A DNA stretch of 32,764 nucleotides from assembly GCA_027451405.1 (NCBI GenBank), contig DAIDJM010000027.1, positions 1 through 32,764 on the forward strand, read 5' to 3'. This stretch comes from Acetobacteraceae bacterium (lineage in GTDB: Bacteria; Pseudomonadota; Alphaproteobacteria; Acetobacterales; Acetobacteraceae). Every line of letters starts with the position of its first letter. The first letter of the stretch is position 1. The position numbers and the translations under genes are program-made. Below, in pieces: positions 26,392 through 32,764 of this stretch. The notes under the pieces are model-generated. The model was not told the DNA's origin. It saw only the letters and a program-made list of their open reading frames with translations, and made no database searches.

Positions 26392-27704
26392 GCCCTCCCG
26401 GGATCCAGCGGCAGCGCGTCCGCCGGCTCCAGCAGCGCCGCGGCCATGCGCCGCTGCGCGCTCGGCACCACCCAGCGGATGCGACCCGGCGTGTGGCACA
26501 CGGGACAGGCCGGCCGCCACCCATCCTGCGGAGAACCGCAGGCCTCGCAGGTCCAGGCCGGATCCGGCTCGGCCGCCGCGGCCTGGCGCAGCGCCTCGAG
26601 ATGCGCCGCGCGATGGACTTCGTCGCTCCCCATGGCTTCCGCCGAGTCGGCCAGCAGCAGGTAGGTCCGCCGCTGCGCCAACCCGGCTTTCAGGGCCAGT
26701 TCCGCATGCCGGTGCGCTTCCGCGGCGTGCCCGGCATCGAGCGAAAGCTGCCCGATCAGCAGATGCGCCTCGCCGCTATCGGGCGCACCGGAGACGAGAT
26801 CCCGCCCGAGCTTGAGCCGCGCCTCGCGATCCTGCGTCGCGGCCAGCGCGAAGGCGGCGATCTCCGGATGCGGATTGGCGGCGAAGCTCCGCTTCAGCAC
26901 ATCCTGCGCCACCCGCTCACGGCCCTGCTCCCGCAGGCGCCGCGCATAGGCGATCGCCGCCGGCGCCAGCAGCGGATCGCGCTTCCAAGCCTCCTTGGCG
27001 AGCTTGCGGGCGGCGTCGGGATCGGTCTCGTGCTCGGCCGCGGCCGCGGCTAGCGCCGCATGCGGCTCGCGCCCGCGATTGATCTCGAGCGCCTCGCGCC
27101 AGTTGCCGGTCCGGACCGCCAGATGGGTGCGTTCCTGCGAGAGGAAATTGGTGCCCGGGTGGGATTTTTCCGCCTCCCGCGCCAGTTCCGCCGCCCGCTC
27201 CCAATCCTGCGCATCCACCGCCTGCCGCAGCAGGCCGCGATAGCCGAGAAACGCCCCCTGCCGGTTCTCGGCCAGAGCCGCGAACGCCGCCTCCGCCTCC
27301 TTCTTGTCGCCGGCGAGCGACGCGGCATAGGCCGTCACCAGCAGCGTCTGCGGCGTGTCGCCGAGATAACGTCGCGCCCGCGCCGCCTCACGCCTCGCCT
27401 CTTCGGGCTCGCGCGCGGCCAGGGCCACGAGCGCGTCCGTCACCGCGGCTTCGCCCCGCGAGCGGCTCCGCCCCTGCCCCCGCCTGCGGATCGCGCCGCC
27501 CATCCCGAGGAGCATCGCGCCGAGCCGGTAGAGCAGGAACAGCAAGAGCCCGAAAACCAGCACCGCCACCACGGCCCAGGGCGCCGGCGCCGAGAGCGTC
27601 GTCCCCGCCACCTCCAGCGCCACATGCCCCTGCAGCTGCGCGATCCAGAGCGCGCCCCCGACCGCGATCGCCGCGACCAGGAAGAATGTCAGGACGTGCC
27701 GCAT
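26388..27704 (-). CDS. HemY-like TPR membrane protein with metal-binding tail
   Basis: A 438-residue inner-membrane protein of the HemY N-terminal domain family: two N-terminal membrane segments (about residues 4-24 and 43-63), a basic loop, then TPR-like helical repeats to about residue 370. The C-terminus carries CEAC-x10-CPVC (TCEACGSPQDGW...), a rubredoxin-like zinc or iron knuckle similar to that of LapB/YciM. Members lie next to hemCD in many proteobacteria; the exact role in late haem synthesis is unclear. Its ATG overlaps the stop of the previous gene by one base (TGATG), and its own stop overlaps the next ATG (ATGA), so translation is coupled on both sides. It is not the FAD-containing protoporphyrinogen oxidase that shares the name. 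Confidence 0.85.
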   Translation of the reverse strand: MRHVLTFFLVAAIAVGGALWIAQLQGHVALEVAGTTLSAPAPWAVVAVLVFGLLLFLLYRLGAMLLGMGGAIRRRGQGRSRSRGEAAVTDALVALAAREPEEARREAARARRYLGDTPQTLLVTAYAASLAGDKKEAEAAFAALAENRQGAFLGYRGLLRQAVDAQDWERAAELAREAEKSHPGTNFLSQERTHLAVRTGNWREALEINRGREPHAALAAAAAEHETDPDAARKLAKEAWKRDPLLAPAAIAYARRLREQGRERVAQDVLKRSFAANPHPEIAAFALAATQDREARLKLGRDLVSGAPDSGEAHLLIGQLSLDAGHAAEAHRHAELALKAGLAQRRTYLLLADSAEAMGSDEVHRAAHLEALRQAAAAEPDPAWTCEACGSPQDGWRPACPVCHTPGRIRWVVPSAQRRMAAALLEPADALPLDPGRA

Positions 27705-28918
27705 CAGCCGCGCGCCGCCATCTGCGCCAGCGCCGACCGCGCCGCCAGCACTGCGCTCGTCTGATCGATCCAGGGCTGCACCGCATCGCGCGGCGGGCCT
27801 TCCAGCTTGGTGAGCGTCTTCACGGCCATCGTCAGATCGCCGTTATGCACATCCTCCTCGGCCGCTTCGATCACCCCCTCCTCCGGTGCCCCGAGCAGAA
27901 CCTGGTCGCCCTGCCGCACCGTGATGCCCCGCTCGAGCCGGGCCCAGGCCCGGCTCAGAAACGAAGCCTTGTCGCCGTGCGGCACCGCCGCCGCCCGCGC
28001 CGCCGCCGCGTATTTCTCGAAACTGCGCCGCAGATCGGCCTCGGTGGGCGGCGCCGTCGTCGCGAACTTCGCAACTTCCGGCGGCGCCCCCGGCACATCA
28101 CCGACCGGCCGGCCGGCCGCCAGCGCCGCCTGGGCCGCCTCCGCCGTCGCCACCCGCGAGGCCCGCTCGGCCGCGTTCTGCACGCGCCCGGCCCCCTGCT
28201 CCAACCGGGTCAGCCGCTGGCTCAGCCAGTCGATGTTCTGCTGCACCTGCGCCATCGCCGCGCGCTCCCCCGGCCCGCCCTGATCGCCGAACCCAGGCGC
28301 CGCCTGCGCCGTCTGCCCGCCATTGTCGGCCGCCGGCCCGCCCTGGCCCTGATCGGTCCCGGCCGCCGGCGGAACCCCTGGCGCCGGCCGCTGCTCGAGC
28401 GCCGCCACCCGGCTTCCCAAATCGTCGAGCTTGCGCGCCAGATCATCGGTGTTGGCCGATGGCGCCGGCGCGCTCGCCTGCGCCCGCTCCACCTGATCGA
28501 CCCGGTCCGACAGGGACTGCACCTGCTGGGACAGACCGGAATTGTTCTGCACCTGCCCCTGAAGCTGCGCGATCGCCTGGCTGTCCGCGGTGACCTCGCG
28601 CTTGAGCGCCGCGACCTCGGCCACATCGGCCCCCGCCCCGTGCTTCTGCTGCGTCAGCAGGTAGGCGAGCCCCCCGGCCAGGATCAGGCACACGAGCAGC
28701 AGGAAGGTCGAGAGCCCGCCGCCCCGCTTCGCCGGCCGCGCCTCCCGCGCCGGCGCTGCCTCGGCCGGCGGATCGCGCAGCGGCGAATGCGCCGTCTCCG
28801 CCGTCACCTCCACATCGCGCCCCCAGAGATGCGCGGGCTCGTCCACGCTCTCGGGAACCAATTCCTCCGGCTCGTGCGGCGCCTCGGGCACAGCCGGGTT
28901 TTCATCGGATTGGGTCAT
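27704..28918 (-). CDS. Mitofilin/HemX-like single-pass membrane protein
   Basis: A 404-residue protein with an acidic N-terminal tail (about residues 1-68), one membrane segment (STFLLLVCLILAGGLAYLL, about 70-88) and a long periplasmic part. That part has coiled coil (VAALKREVTADSQAIAQLQGQ and heptads to about residue 240), a glycine/proline/glutamine-rich insert, and a helical C-terminal domain (LTMAVKTLTKLEGPPRDAVQPW). This matches the alphaproteobacterial mitofilin-related proteins encoded beside hemD, counterparts of HemX. Relatives are thought to shape or organise membranes, but no function is shown here. Start ATG 28918 overlaps the hemD stop (ATGA). Confidence 0.82.
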   Translation of the reverse strand: MTQSDENPAVPEAPHEPEELVPESVDEPAHLWGRDVEVTAETAHSPLRDPPAEAAPAREARPAKRGGGLSTFLLLVCLILAGGLAYLLTQQKHGAGADVAEVAALKREVTADSQAIAQLQGQVQNNSGLSQQVQSLSDRVDQVERAQASAPAPSANTDDLARKLDDLGSRVAALEQRPAPGVPPAAGTDQGQGGPAADNGGQTAQAAPGFGDQGGPGERAAMAQVQQNIDWLSQRLTRLEQGAGRVQNAAERASRVATAEAAQAALAAGRPVGDVPGAPPEVAKFATTAPPTEADLRRSFEKYAAAARAAAVPHGDKASFLSRAWARLERGITVRQGDQVLLGAPEEGVIEAAEEDVHNGDLTMAVKTLTKLEGPPRDAVQPWIDQTSAVLAARSALAQMAARG

Positions 28919-29658
28919 AGCACCGCCAGGACGTCGCTTAGGGTTGGGCGGGCCGCGATCCGGATGTCCCGCCAGCCGAGCGGCTTTAGCGCGTCCGCCG
29001 CCCCCTTTCCAATCGCCGCCGCCACCACACCGCCCAGCATCGGCCGCAACCGCCGCGGCAGCAGCCGCACGAACGCCGCCGCCGTCTCCCCCGACAAAAA
29101 GATCGCTCCCGCGACCTCGCCCCGCTCGAGCGCGACCGCCCCCGCCTCGGGAAACACCGAAACCGGCCCAGCCGCGTAACAAACGCGCCGGATCACCCGA
29201 AATCCCCGCCCGCGCAGATCGGCCGCCAGCGCTCCGCCCTGCCGCGCCCCGGACGCCAGCAGCAAAGGCCCCGCCCCCGGCGCCATCTCCTGTGCCACCA
29301 GCGCGCCCAGCGCCGCCGCATCCCGCCCGGCACTGAAAACGTTTGCAAACCCCGCCGCCCGCGCCCGCTCGGCAGTCGCATCCCCCACCGCGAAGAGCGG
29401 CACATCCCCCGGCGTCAGGGCCGCGATCGCATTACCGCTCGCAACGACGATGCCCGCCACCCGCGCGGGCAGTTTCGGCCGCCGCTTTTCCACCTGCATC
29501 ACAGGCGAAACAATCGGCACGAAGCCGCGCTCGGTCACTTGTTCCGCAGTAGCAATCGCCTCTTCTTCCGGGCGCGTAATCAGGACTCCCCGCGCGCCTC
29601 CGGCGGGCAGAGGCTCCGCCTCTGCACTCCGCTGGGGCCGAAAGGCCCCAGACCCCAT
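28915..29658 (-). CDS. hemD: Uroporphyrinogen-III synthase with a repeat-derived N-terminus
   Basis: Closes and rearranges hydroxymethylbilane to uroporphyrinogen III in tetrapyrrole synthesis. The family is poorly conserved; support comes from the typical N-terminus VLITRPEEEA, the pattern VVASGNAIAAL, GDATAERARAAGF, FLSGETAAAFV and the hemC neighbourhood. Homology begins at about residue 24, encoded from 29588. No ATG, GTG or TTG is in frame between that point and ATG 29658, which lies at the outer edge of an R repeat. The first 21 or so residues ([10 protein letters not shown]...) are therefore encoded by the repeat unless a rare CTG (29583 or 29607) is used. The stop overlaps the next gene's ATG. 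Confidence 0.85.
   Translation of the reverse strand: MGSGAFRPQRSAEAEPLPAGGARGVLITRPEEEAIATAEQVTERGFVPIVSPVMQVEKRRPKLPARVAGIVVASGNAIAALTPGDVPLFAVGDATAERARAAGFANVFSAGRDAAALGALVAQEMAPGAGPLLLASGARQGGALAADLRGRGFRVIRRVCYAAGPVSVFPEAGAVALERGEVAGAIFLSGETAAAFVRLLPRRLRPMLGGVVAAAIGKGAADALKPLGWRDIRIAARPTLSDVLAVL
29596..29656 (-). repeat. R repeat forming the 5' end of hemD
   Basis: Consensus R element on the minus strand: GGGGTCTGGGGCC, loop TTTC, GGCCCCAGCGG, AGTGCAGAGGC, GGAGCCTCTGCC, CGCCGGAGGC. Together with short flanks it is identical over 68 bases (29591-29658) to the copy at 32524-32591. It appears to be translated as the HemD N-terminus. Confidence 0.93.
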
Positions 29659-29665
29659 CTCGTTT

Positions 29666-29730
29666 GGTGCGGGTTTAGAGGGTGGTTCTCATGCGTCGCC
29701 CGCATGAGAACCACCCTCTAAACCCGCACC
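29666..29730. repeat. Perfect 30-bp inverted repeat between hemC and hemD
   Basis: The left arm 29666-29695 begins GGTGCGGGTTTAGAGG; the right arm 29701-29730 is its exact reverse complement; the centre is TCGCC. The arms are not related to the R or T families. Two R elements in opposite orientation flank it at 29596-29656 and 29739-29796, so the whole 200-base gap is a nested palindrome. In the hemCD transcript it would form a very stable hairpin. Confidence 0.95.
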
Positions 29731-29738
29731 GAAGTACC

Positions 29739-29796
29739 GGGGTCTGGGGCCTTCCGGCCCCAGCGGGACCCGGGCAGAGCCCGGGCCGCCGGAGGC
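29739..29796 (+). repeat. R repeat facing the 3' end of hemC
   Basis: R element in plus orientation: GGGGTCTGGGGCC, loop TTCC, GGCCCCAGCGGGA, hairpin CCCGGGC-AGA-GCCCGGG, then CCGCCGGAGGC. The GGAGGC end lies six bases from the hemC stop (29802) and the other end faces the inverted repeat. Confidence 0.92.
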
Positions 29797-29801
29797 ACGC
29801 C

Positions 29802-30800
29802 TCAGGCAAACAAATCCGCCGGGCTGTCGCGCCGCAGCTCATTGCCCAGCTCCGCGCCGATCCGCTCCGCGTCCGCCGGATCGCCGGTGAGACTCCGCTT
29901 CAGCAGAAACGTCCCGTCCGCCCGCGCCGTCAGTCCCGTCAGATGCAGCCGCCCGTCCGGCAAAATCCGCGCATGCCCGCCGATCGGCGTCCGGCAACTG
30001 CCATCGAGCAGCGCCAGCATCGTCCGCTCGGCGATCGACACCGCCCGCGCCTCCCGGTCCTCGATCCCCGCCAGCAGCTCCCGCAGATCCCGGTCGGTCT
30101 CCCGCACCGTGACGCCCACGATCCCCTGGCACGCCGCCGGCACCATCGCTTCCGGGTCGAGAATGACCCCGGCATGCTGCGCGAGCCCGAGCCGCTTCAT
30201 GCCCGCCAGCGCCAGCAGGCTCGCCGAAAAATCCCCGGCCTCCGTGCGCGCCAGCCGCGTCGCCACGTTCCCCCGCAACAGCGCGATCTTGAGATCCGGC
30301 CGTCGATGCAACAATTGCGACTGCCGCCGCACCGACGAGGTGCCGATCAGCGCCCCCGACTTCAGGCACGCGAACGGATCGGCCGGATCCTGGGCCGAAC
30401 AATCGGGACCCAGAATGAGCGCGTCGCGCGCATCCTCGCGCTTGAGCGTGCAGGCGAGCACGATCCCCGCCGGCAGCGCGGTCTCGAGATCCTTCAGCGA
30501 ATGTACCGCGAAATCGATCCGCCGGTCGAGCATCGCCTCGTGGATTTCCTTGGCGAACAGCCCCTTCCCGCCGATCTCGGCCAGCCTCCGGTCCTGCACC
30601 GAATCGCCGGTCGTGCGGATGATGTGTTCCTCGAACGCCATCTCCGCCGAGGGCCCCGCCACGGCGGCGCAAAACCGCCCGATCTCGGCAATGAAGGCCC
30701 TCGTTTGGGTGAGAGCCAAAGGCGACCCGCGGGTCCCCACCTTCAGCGGCAATCGCCTTCCGCGATGGGGTGCGTTGTCGGAGGCGACGGACGCGCTCAT
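29802..30800 (-). CDS. hemC: Hydroxymethylbilane synthase (porphobilinogen deaminase)
   Basis: Joins four porphobilinogens into hydroxymethylbilane in the cytosol. The 332-residue protein shows the active-site Asp104 in HSLKDLET, the substrate-binding GTSSVRRQ at 153-160, RGNVATRL, and Cys269 in DGSCRTPIGG, which carries the dipyrromethane cofactor. The length is near the norm of about 310; the first 17 residues precede the conserved LKVGTRGSPLAL. ATG at 30800 was chosen; upstream ATG 30872 would add residues encoded by an R repeat. It diverges from tsaD, a usual alphaproteobacterial order, and leads the minus-strand haem run. No clear Shine-Dalgarno is seen because a variant R repeat ends just before the start. 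Confidence 0.96.
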   Translation of the reverse strand: MSASVASDNAPHRGRRLPLKVGTRGSPLALTQTRAFIAEIGRFCAAVAGPSAEMAFEEHIIRTTGDSVQDRRLAEIGGKGLFAKEIHEAMLDRRIDFAVHSLKDLETALPAGIVLACTLKREDARDALILGPDCSAQDPADPFACLKSGALIGTSSVRRQSQLLHRRPDLKIALLRGNVATRLARTEAGDFSASLLALAGMKRLGLAQHAGVILDPEAMVPAACQGIVGVTVRETDRDLRELLAGIEDREARAVSIAERTMLALLDGSCRTPIGGHARILPDGRLHLTGLTARADGTFLLKRSLTGDPADAERIGAELGNELRRDSPADLFA

Positions 30801-30808
30801 ACGCAAAG

Positions 30809-30890
30809 GCCAGGGGGCTTTGCCCCCTGGACCCCCACTGGGGCCTTCACGCCAAAGGCGTGCCTTCGGCACGACGTCCCCAGACCCCTT
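30809..30890 (-). repeat. Variant R repeat between hemC and tsaD
   Basis: Minus-strand R element with an enlarged first hairpin. Between GGGGTCTGGGGAC and GGCCCCAGTGGGGG the usual four-base loop is replaced by about 29 bases that themselves hold two small hairpins (CGTGCC-GAA-GGCACG and GCC-TTT-GGC). The second hairpin CAGGGGGC-AAA-GCCCCCTG is kept, but the terminal CCGGAGGC is missing. The trimmed end faces the hemC start. Confidence 0.88.
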
Positions 30891-30925
30891 TTCCTAAGAA
30901 TCATAATGAACCGCTGACTCGCCCT

Positions 30926-32020
30926 ATGAACCAAGCCGACACTCTGAGCCCCAGCCCCATCCCCGGCAAGCCGGGCCCCGTGCTCGGCATCGAGACCTCC
31001 TGTGACGAAACCGCGGTCGCCATCCTCGGCCCGGAGGGCGACATCCTCGCCGAAGCGCTCCACAGCCAATCGGAACACACAGCCTATGGCGGCGTCGTCC
31101 CCGAAATCGCCGCCCGCGCCCATCTCGAGCTGCTGCCGCCGCTGCTCGCCCGGACGATGGAAAAAGCCGGCCTTGCCTACACCGACCTCGCCGCCATCGC
31201 CGCCACCTCCGGCCCCGGCCTGATCGGCGGCCTCATCGTCGGCAGCAATCTCGCGAAAGGCCTGGCCATCGGCGCCCGCCGTCCGTTCCTCGGCATCAAC
31301 CACCTGGAGGCCCACGCGCTGACCCCACGCCTGCCCGGCCTTGTCCCGGGCGGCCTCGCCTTCCCCTATTTGCTTCTGCTGATCAGCGGCGGCCATTGCC
31401 AATGCGTCGCGGTCGAAGCCCTCGGCCGCTACCGCACGCTCGGCACCACCATCGATGACGCGGTCGGCGAAGCCTTCGACAAGGCCGCCAAGATCCTGGG
31501 CCTCGGCTGGCCCGGCGGCCCCGCCCTCGAACGCCTGGCCTTGACCGGCAACGCCGCCGCCTTCCCGCTCCCCCGCCCGCTGCTCGGCCGCCCCGGTTGC
31601 GATTTCAGCTTCTCGGGCCTCAAAACCGCCCTCGCCCGCCTCGCCGACGCCAACCCCACCCGCGCCCCCGACCTCGCCGCGAGCTTCCAGGCCGCCTGCG
31701 CCGACGTGCTCGCCGACCGCGCCCGCCACGCTTTGGCGATAATGCCCGCCGCCACCGCCCTCGTCGCCGCCGGCGGCGTCGCCGCCAACACCGCGATCCG
31801 CACCGCGCTGGAAGCCGTCGCGAAAGCCGCCGGCCTTCCCCTCATCGCTCCGCCCCCCCGCCTCTGCGGCGACAACGCGGTCATGATCGCCTGGACCGGC
31901 ATCGAACGCCTCCGCGCCGGCCTCACCTCCCCCCTGGACCTGCCGCCCCGTCCCCGCTGGCCGCTTGACGAGCTCGAAGCCCCTCGCCCTCCGGGCGAGG
32001 AAAGGGGTGCGGGTGTGTAG
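30926..32020 (+). CDS. tsaD: tRNA N6-threonylcarbamoyladenosine transferase TsaD
   Basis: Transfers the threonylcarbamoyl group to adenosine 37 of ANN-decoding tRNAs, working with TsaB and TsaE in the cytosol. It has the ASKHA fold with GIETSCDETAVA at 21-32 and metal ligands His126 and His130 in INHLEAH. SGGHCQ, SFSGLKTAL and a C-terminal LCGDNAVMIA with the third metal ligand (Asp) follow. The 364-residue length is normal. ATG at 30926 was chosen. The last 15 or so residues (EAPRPPGEERGAGV) are encoded across a perfect 8-bp hairpin at 31982-32000 and look like an added tail. It diverges from hemC and converges on the DUF4188 gene, with stops 15 bases apart. Confidence 0.96.
   Translation: MNQADTLSPSPIPGKPGPVLGIETSCDETAVAILGPEGDILAEALHSQSEHTAYGGVVPEIAARAHLELLPPLLARTMEKAGLAYTDLAAIAATSGPGLIGGLIVGSNLAKGLAIGARRPFLGINHLEAHALTPRLPGLVPGGLAFPYLLLLISGGHCQCVAVEALGRYRTLGTTIDDAVGEAFDKAAKILGLGWPGGPALERLALTGNAAAFPLPRPLLGRPGCDFSFSGLKTALARLADANPTRAPDLAASFQAACADVLADRARHALAIMPAATALVAAGGVAANTAIRTALEAVAKAAGLPLIAPPPRLCGDNAVMIAWTGIERLRAGLTSPLDLPPRPRWPLDELEAPRPPGEERGAGV
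31982..32000. terminator. Hairpin inside the tsaD 3' end
   Basis: CCTCGCCC (31982-31989), loop TCC, GGGCGAGG (31993-32000), followed by AAAGGGG. It lies just before the tsaD stop and 36 bases from the stop of the convergent gene. It probably marks the end of both transcripts, or is a small dispersed palindrome into which the tsaD frame has run. Confidence 0.55.
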
Positions 32021-32035
32021 AAGCCCCGCGGCCGC

Positions 32036-32506
32036 TCACGCCCCAAGCCGCAACCGCGCGCTCTCGTCCGCCTCCGTCAGCGCCGCGCGCCGCCCGGCCC
32101 GGCCGAGCCCGTGCGGCGGCATCCCGCTGTAGATCGCCTCGTAATCCCCCGGCCCGACCCGGTAGGTCTCGTGCCAGATGCCGACATCGCCCCGGCTGTT
32201 CTTCATCCGGCGATTGAATGCGACCCAGGCCGGCCAATGCGCGTGATCCCGGCTGCTCGCATACCGCTCGAGCTGCTCGAAACTGCGCCAAGACTGCACC
32301 ATCGACAGCCACCCGAGCCCGCTATGACCGAGGAACCCCACCTCCGCCGGCGCGGCATACAGCTCCCCGATCATCCGCCCCATCGCCCGGACCGCCGGCA
32401 GCCATTGCCCGAGCTTGAAAGGCTTGTTGATCCGCATGCCGATCAAAAACACCACGAACGGGCCCTCGATCCGTGCCGTCGTCCGCGCCGCGATGATCTC
32501 CGCCAT
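32036..32506 (-). CDS. DUF4188 domain-containing protein
   Basis: A 156-residue cytosolic protein matching DUF4188 throughout: [87 protein letters not shown]. The family has a dimeric ferredoxin-like alpha/beta-barrel look, and some members are annotated as phenylacetaldoxime dehydratase-like or monooxygenase-like; no activity is established. ATG at 32506 was chosen because homology begins near [15 protein letters not shown]. The GGAGGC of an R repeat lies 22 bases upstream, too far to be the ribosome binding site; a weaker GGGGAA is closer. It converges on tsaD. Confidence 0.85.
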   Translation of the reverse strand: MAEIIAARTTARIEGPFVVFLIGMRINKPFKLGQWLPAVRAMGRMIGELYAAPAEVGFLGHSGLGWLSMVQSWRSFEQLERYASSRDHAHWPAWVAFNRRMKNSRGDVGIWHETYRVGPGDYEAIYSGMPPHGLGRAGRRAALTEADESARLRLGA

Positions 32507-32528
32507 GCTGTTCCCCGATAACTCGCGC

Positions 32529-32588
32529 GCCTCCGGCGGGCAGAGGCTCCGCCTCTGCACTCCGCTGGGGCCGAAAGGCCCCAGACCC
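32529..32588 (-). repeat. R repeat upstream of the DUF4188 gene
   Basis: Consensus R element on the minus strand, part of a 68-base identity with the hemD copy 3 kb away. Its GGAGGC end faces the DUF4188 start. The opposite end lies about 40 bases from the probable left edge of the insertion sequence. Confidence 0.93.
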
Positions 32589-32628
32589 CATTTCCTTAGA
32601 AAGTCGCAGTAGCCACCACGGCTGACTA

Positions 32629-32764
32629 GAGCATGGTCGGGCTGACTGGAATCGGGTCTTCCGGAACGGGCTTGCTGTGTGATTCATCGGTCTCCGGTTT
32701 GATGGCCGGAGGTGCGCTGTGGGATGGAGCCAGGGTAAGGCCTACGGGCAGGATCTGCGCGATC
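32629..32764 (+). mobile_element. Left end of a probable IS630-type insertion sequence (cut by window edge)
   Basis: The transposase start at 32719 implies an element whose left end lies just upstream. IS630 elements insert at TA, and a TA at 32627-32628 is followed by GAGCATGGTCGGGC, which could be the terminal repeat. The right end is outside the window, so the terminal repeat and TA duplication cannot be confirmed. Confidence 0.45.
32719..32764 (+). CDS. IS630-family transposase, N-terminal fragment at window edge
   Basis: Only 15 complete codons are visible. GTG at 32719 is preceded by a perfect GGAGG (32708-32712) six bases upstream and reads MGWSQGKAYGQDLRD. The AYGQDLRD pattern matches the usual beginning of IS630-type transposases (AYSxDLRxRV), just before their first helix-turn-helix. 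The reading frame runs off the end of the window. The call rests on this short match plus the good ribosome binding site. Confidence 0.55.
   Translation, partial: MGWSQGKAYGQDLRD

Noticed and set aside
27686-29179. 497-codon plus-strand open frame opposite the mitofilin-like gene
   Set aside because: It is Arg/Pro-rich shadow translation; the minus-strand genes have signal, membrane and coiled-coil features and coupled start/stop overlaps.
29666-29730. Plain Rho-independent terminator between hemC and hemD
   Set aside because: The arms are perfect and 30 bp long with no T run after the stem on either strand, unlike a standard terminator; it is reported instead as an unusual inverted repeat.
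7255-32588. R repeats as a CRISPR array
   Set aside because: Copies are scattered, face both ways and have no uniform spacers or cas genes nearby.

Overview
The window looks like chromosomal core DNA of a GC-rich alphaproteobacterium, most likely a member of the Acetobacteraceae. This is an inference from the GC-rich coding style, the def-fmt-truA and hemC/tsaD neighbourhoods, an alpha-amino acid ester hydrolase and a secreted S53 (sedolisin-type) acid peptidase, and two families of intergenic palindromic repeats of a kind I associate with that family. No tRNA, rRNA or CRISPR array was seen, and no gene-free stretch exceeds about 270 bases.

Layout from left to right: a ClC chloride transporter converges on an L,D-transpeptidase. 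A TPR/GT9-like glycosyltransferase diverges from the def-fmt-truA protein-start and tRNA-modification cluster. A small membrane protein and dapE are on the minus strand, and dapE diverges from ftsK. Then come a small secreted protein of unknown function, secA, an alpha-amino acid ester hydrolase and a FemAB-like acyltransferase, all on the plus strand. On the minus strand follow a short WXXGXW/YXWQ-repeat exported protein and ilvD. The S53 peptidase is on the plus strand. A long minus-strand run reads hemC, hemD, a mitofilin/HemX-like protein, a HemY-like TPR protein, a HAD-UbiA fusion, a DprE1-like FAD oxidase and a VWA/CoxE-like protein, several joined by 1-4 nt overlaps. tsaD diverges from hemC and converges on a DUF4188 gene. 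The right edge holds the first codons of what looks like an IS630-type transposase.

The most striking non-coding structure is a family of about 13 GC-rich, polar repeat elements of about 60 bp (called R here). Each has two hairpins and most end in CCGCCGGAGGC. In nearly every case that end faces the adjacent gene. In one case it supplies the ribosome binding site (ester hydrolase). In another the element appears to be translated as the N-terminus of HemD. A degenerate copy encodes the C-terminal tail of the L,D-transpeptidase. A second, AT-rich paired-hairpin family (called T here) occurs three times. Between hemC and hemD lies a perfect 30-bp inverted repeat with a 5-nt centre, itself flanked by two R elements in opposite orientation.

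The best candidate for an under-described functional system is the pair HAD-UbiA plus DprE1-like oxidase, translationally coupled behind the haem genes. It resembles the route to polyprenyl-phospho-arabinofuranose known from mycobacteria, with the 5-phosphatase apparently fused to the prenyltransferase. The DprE2-type reductase is not in the window.
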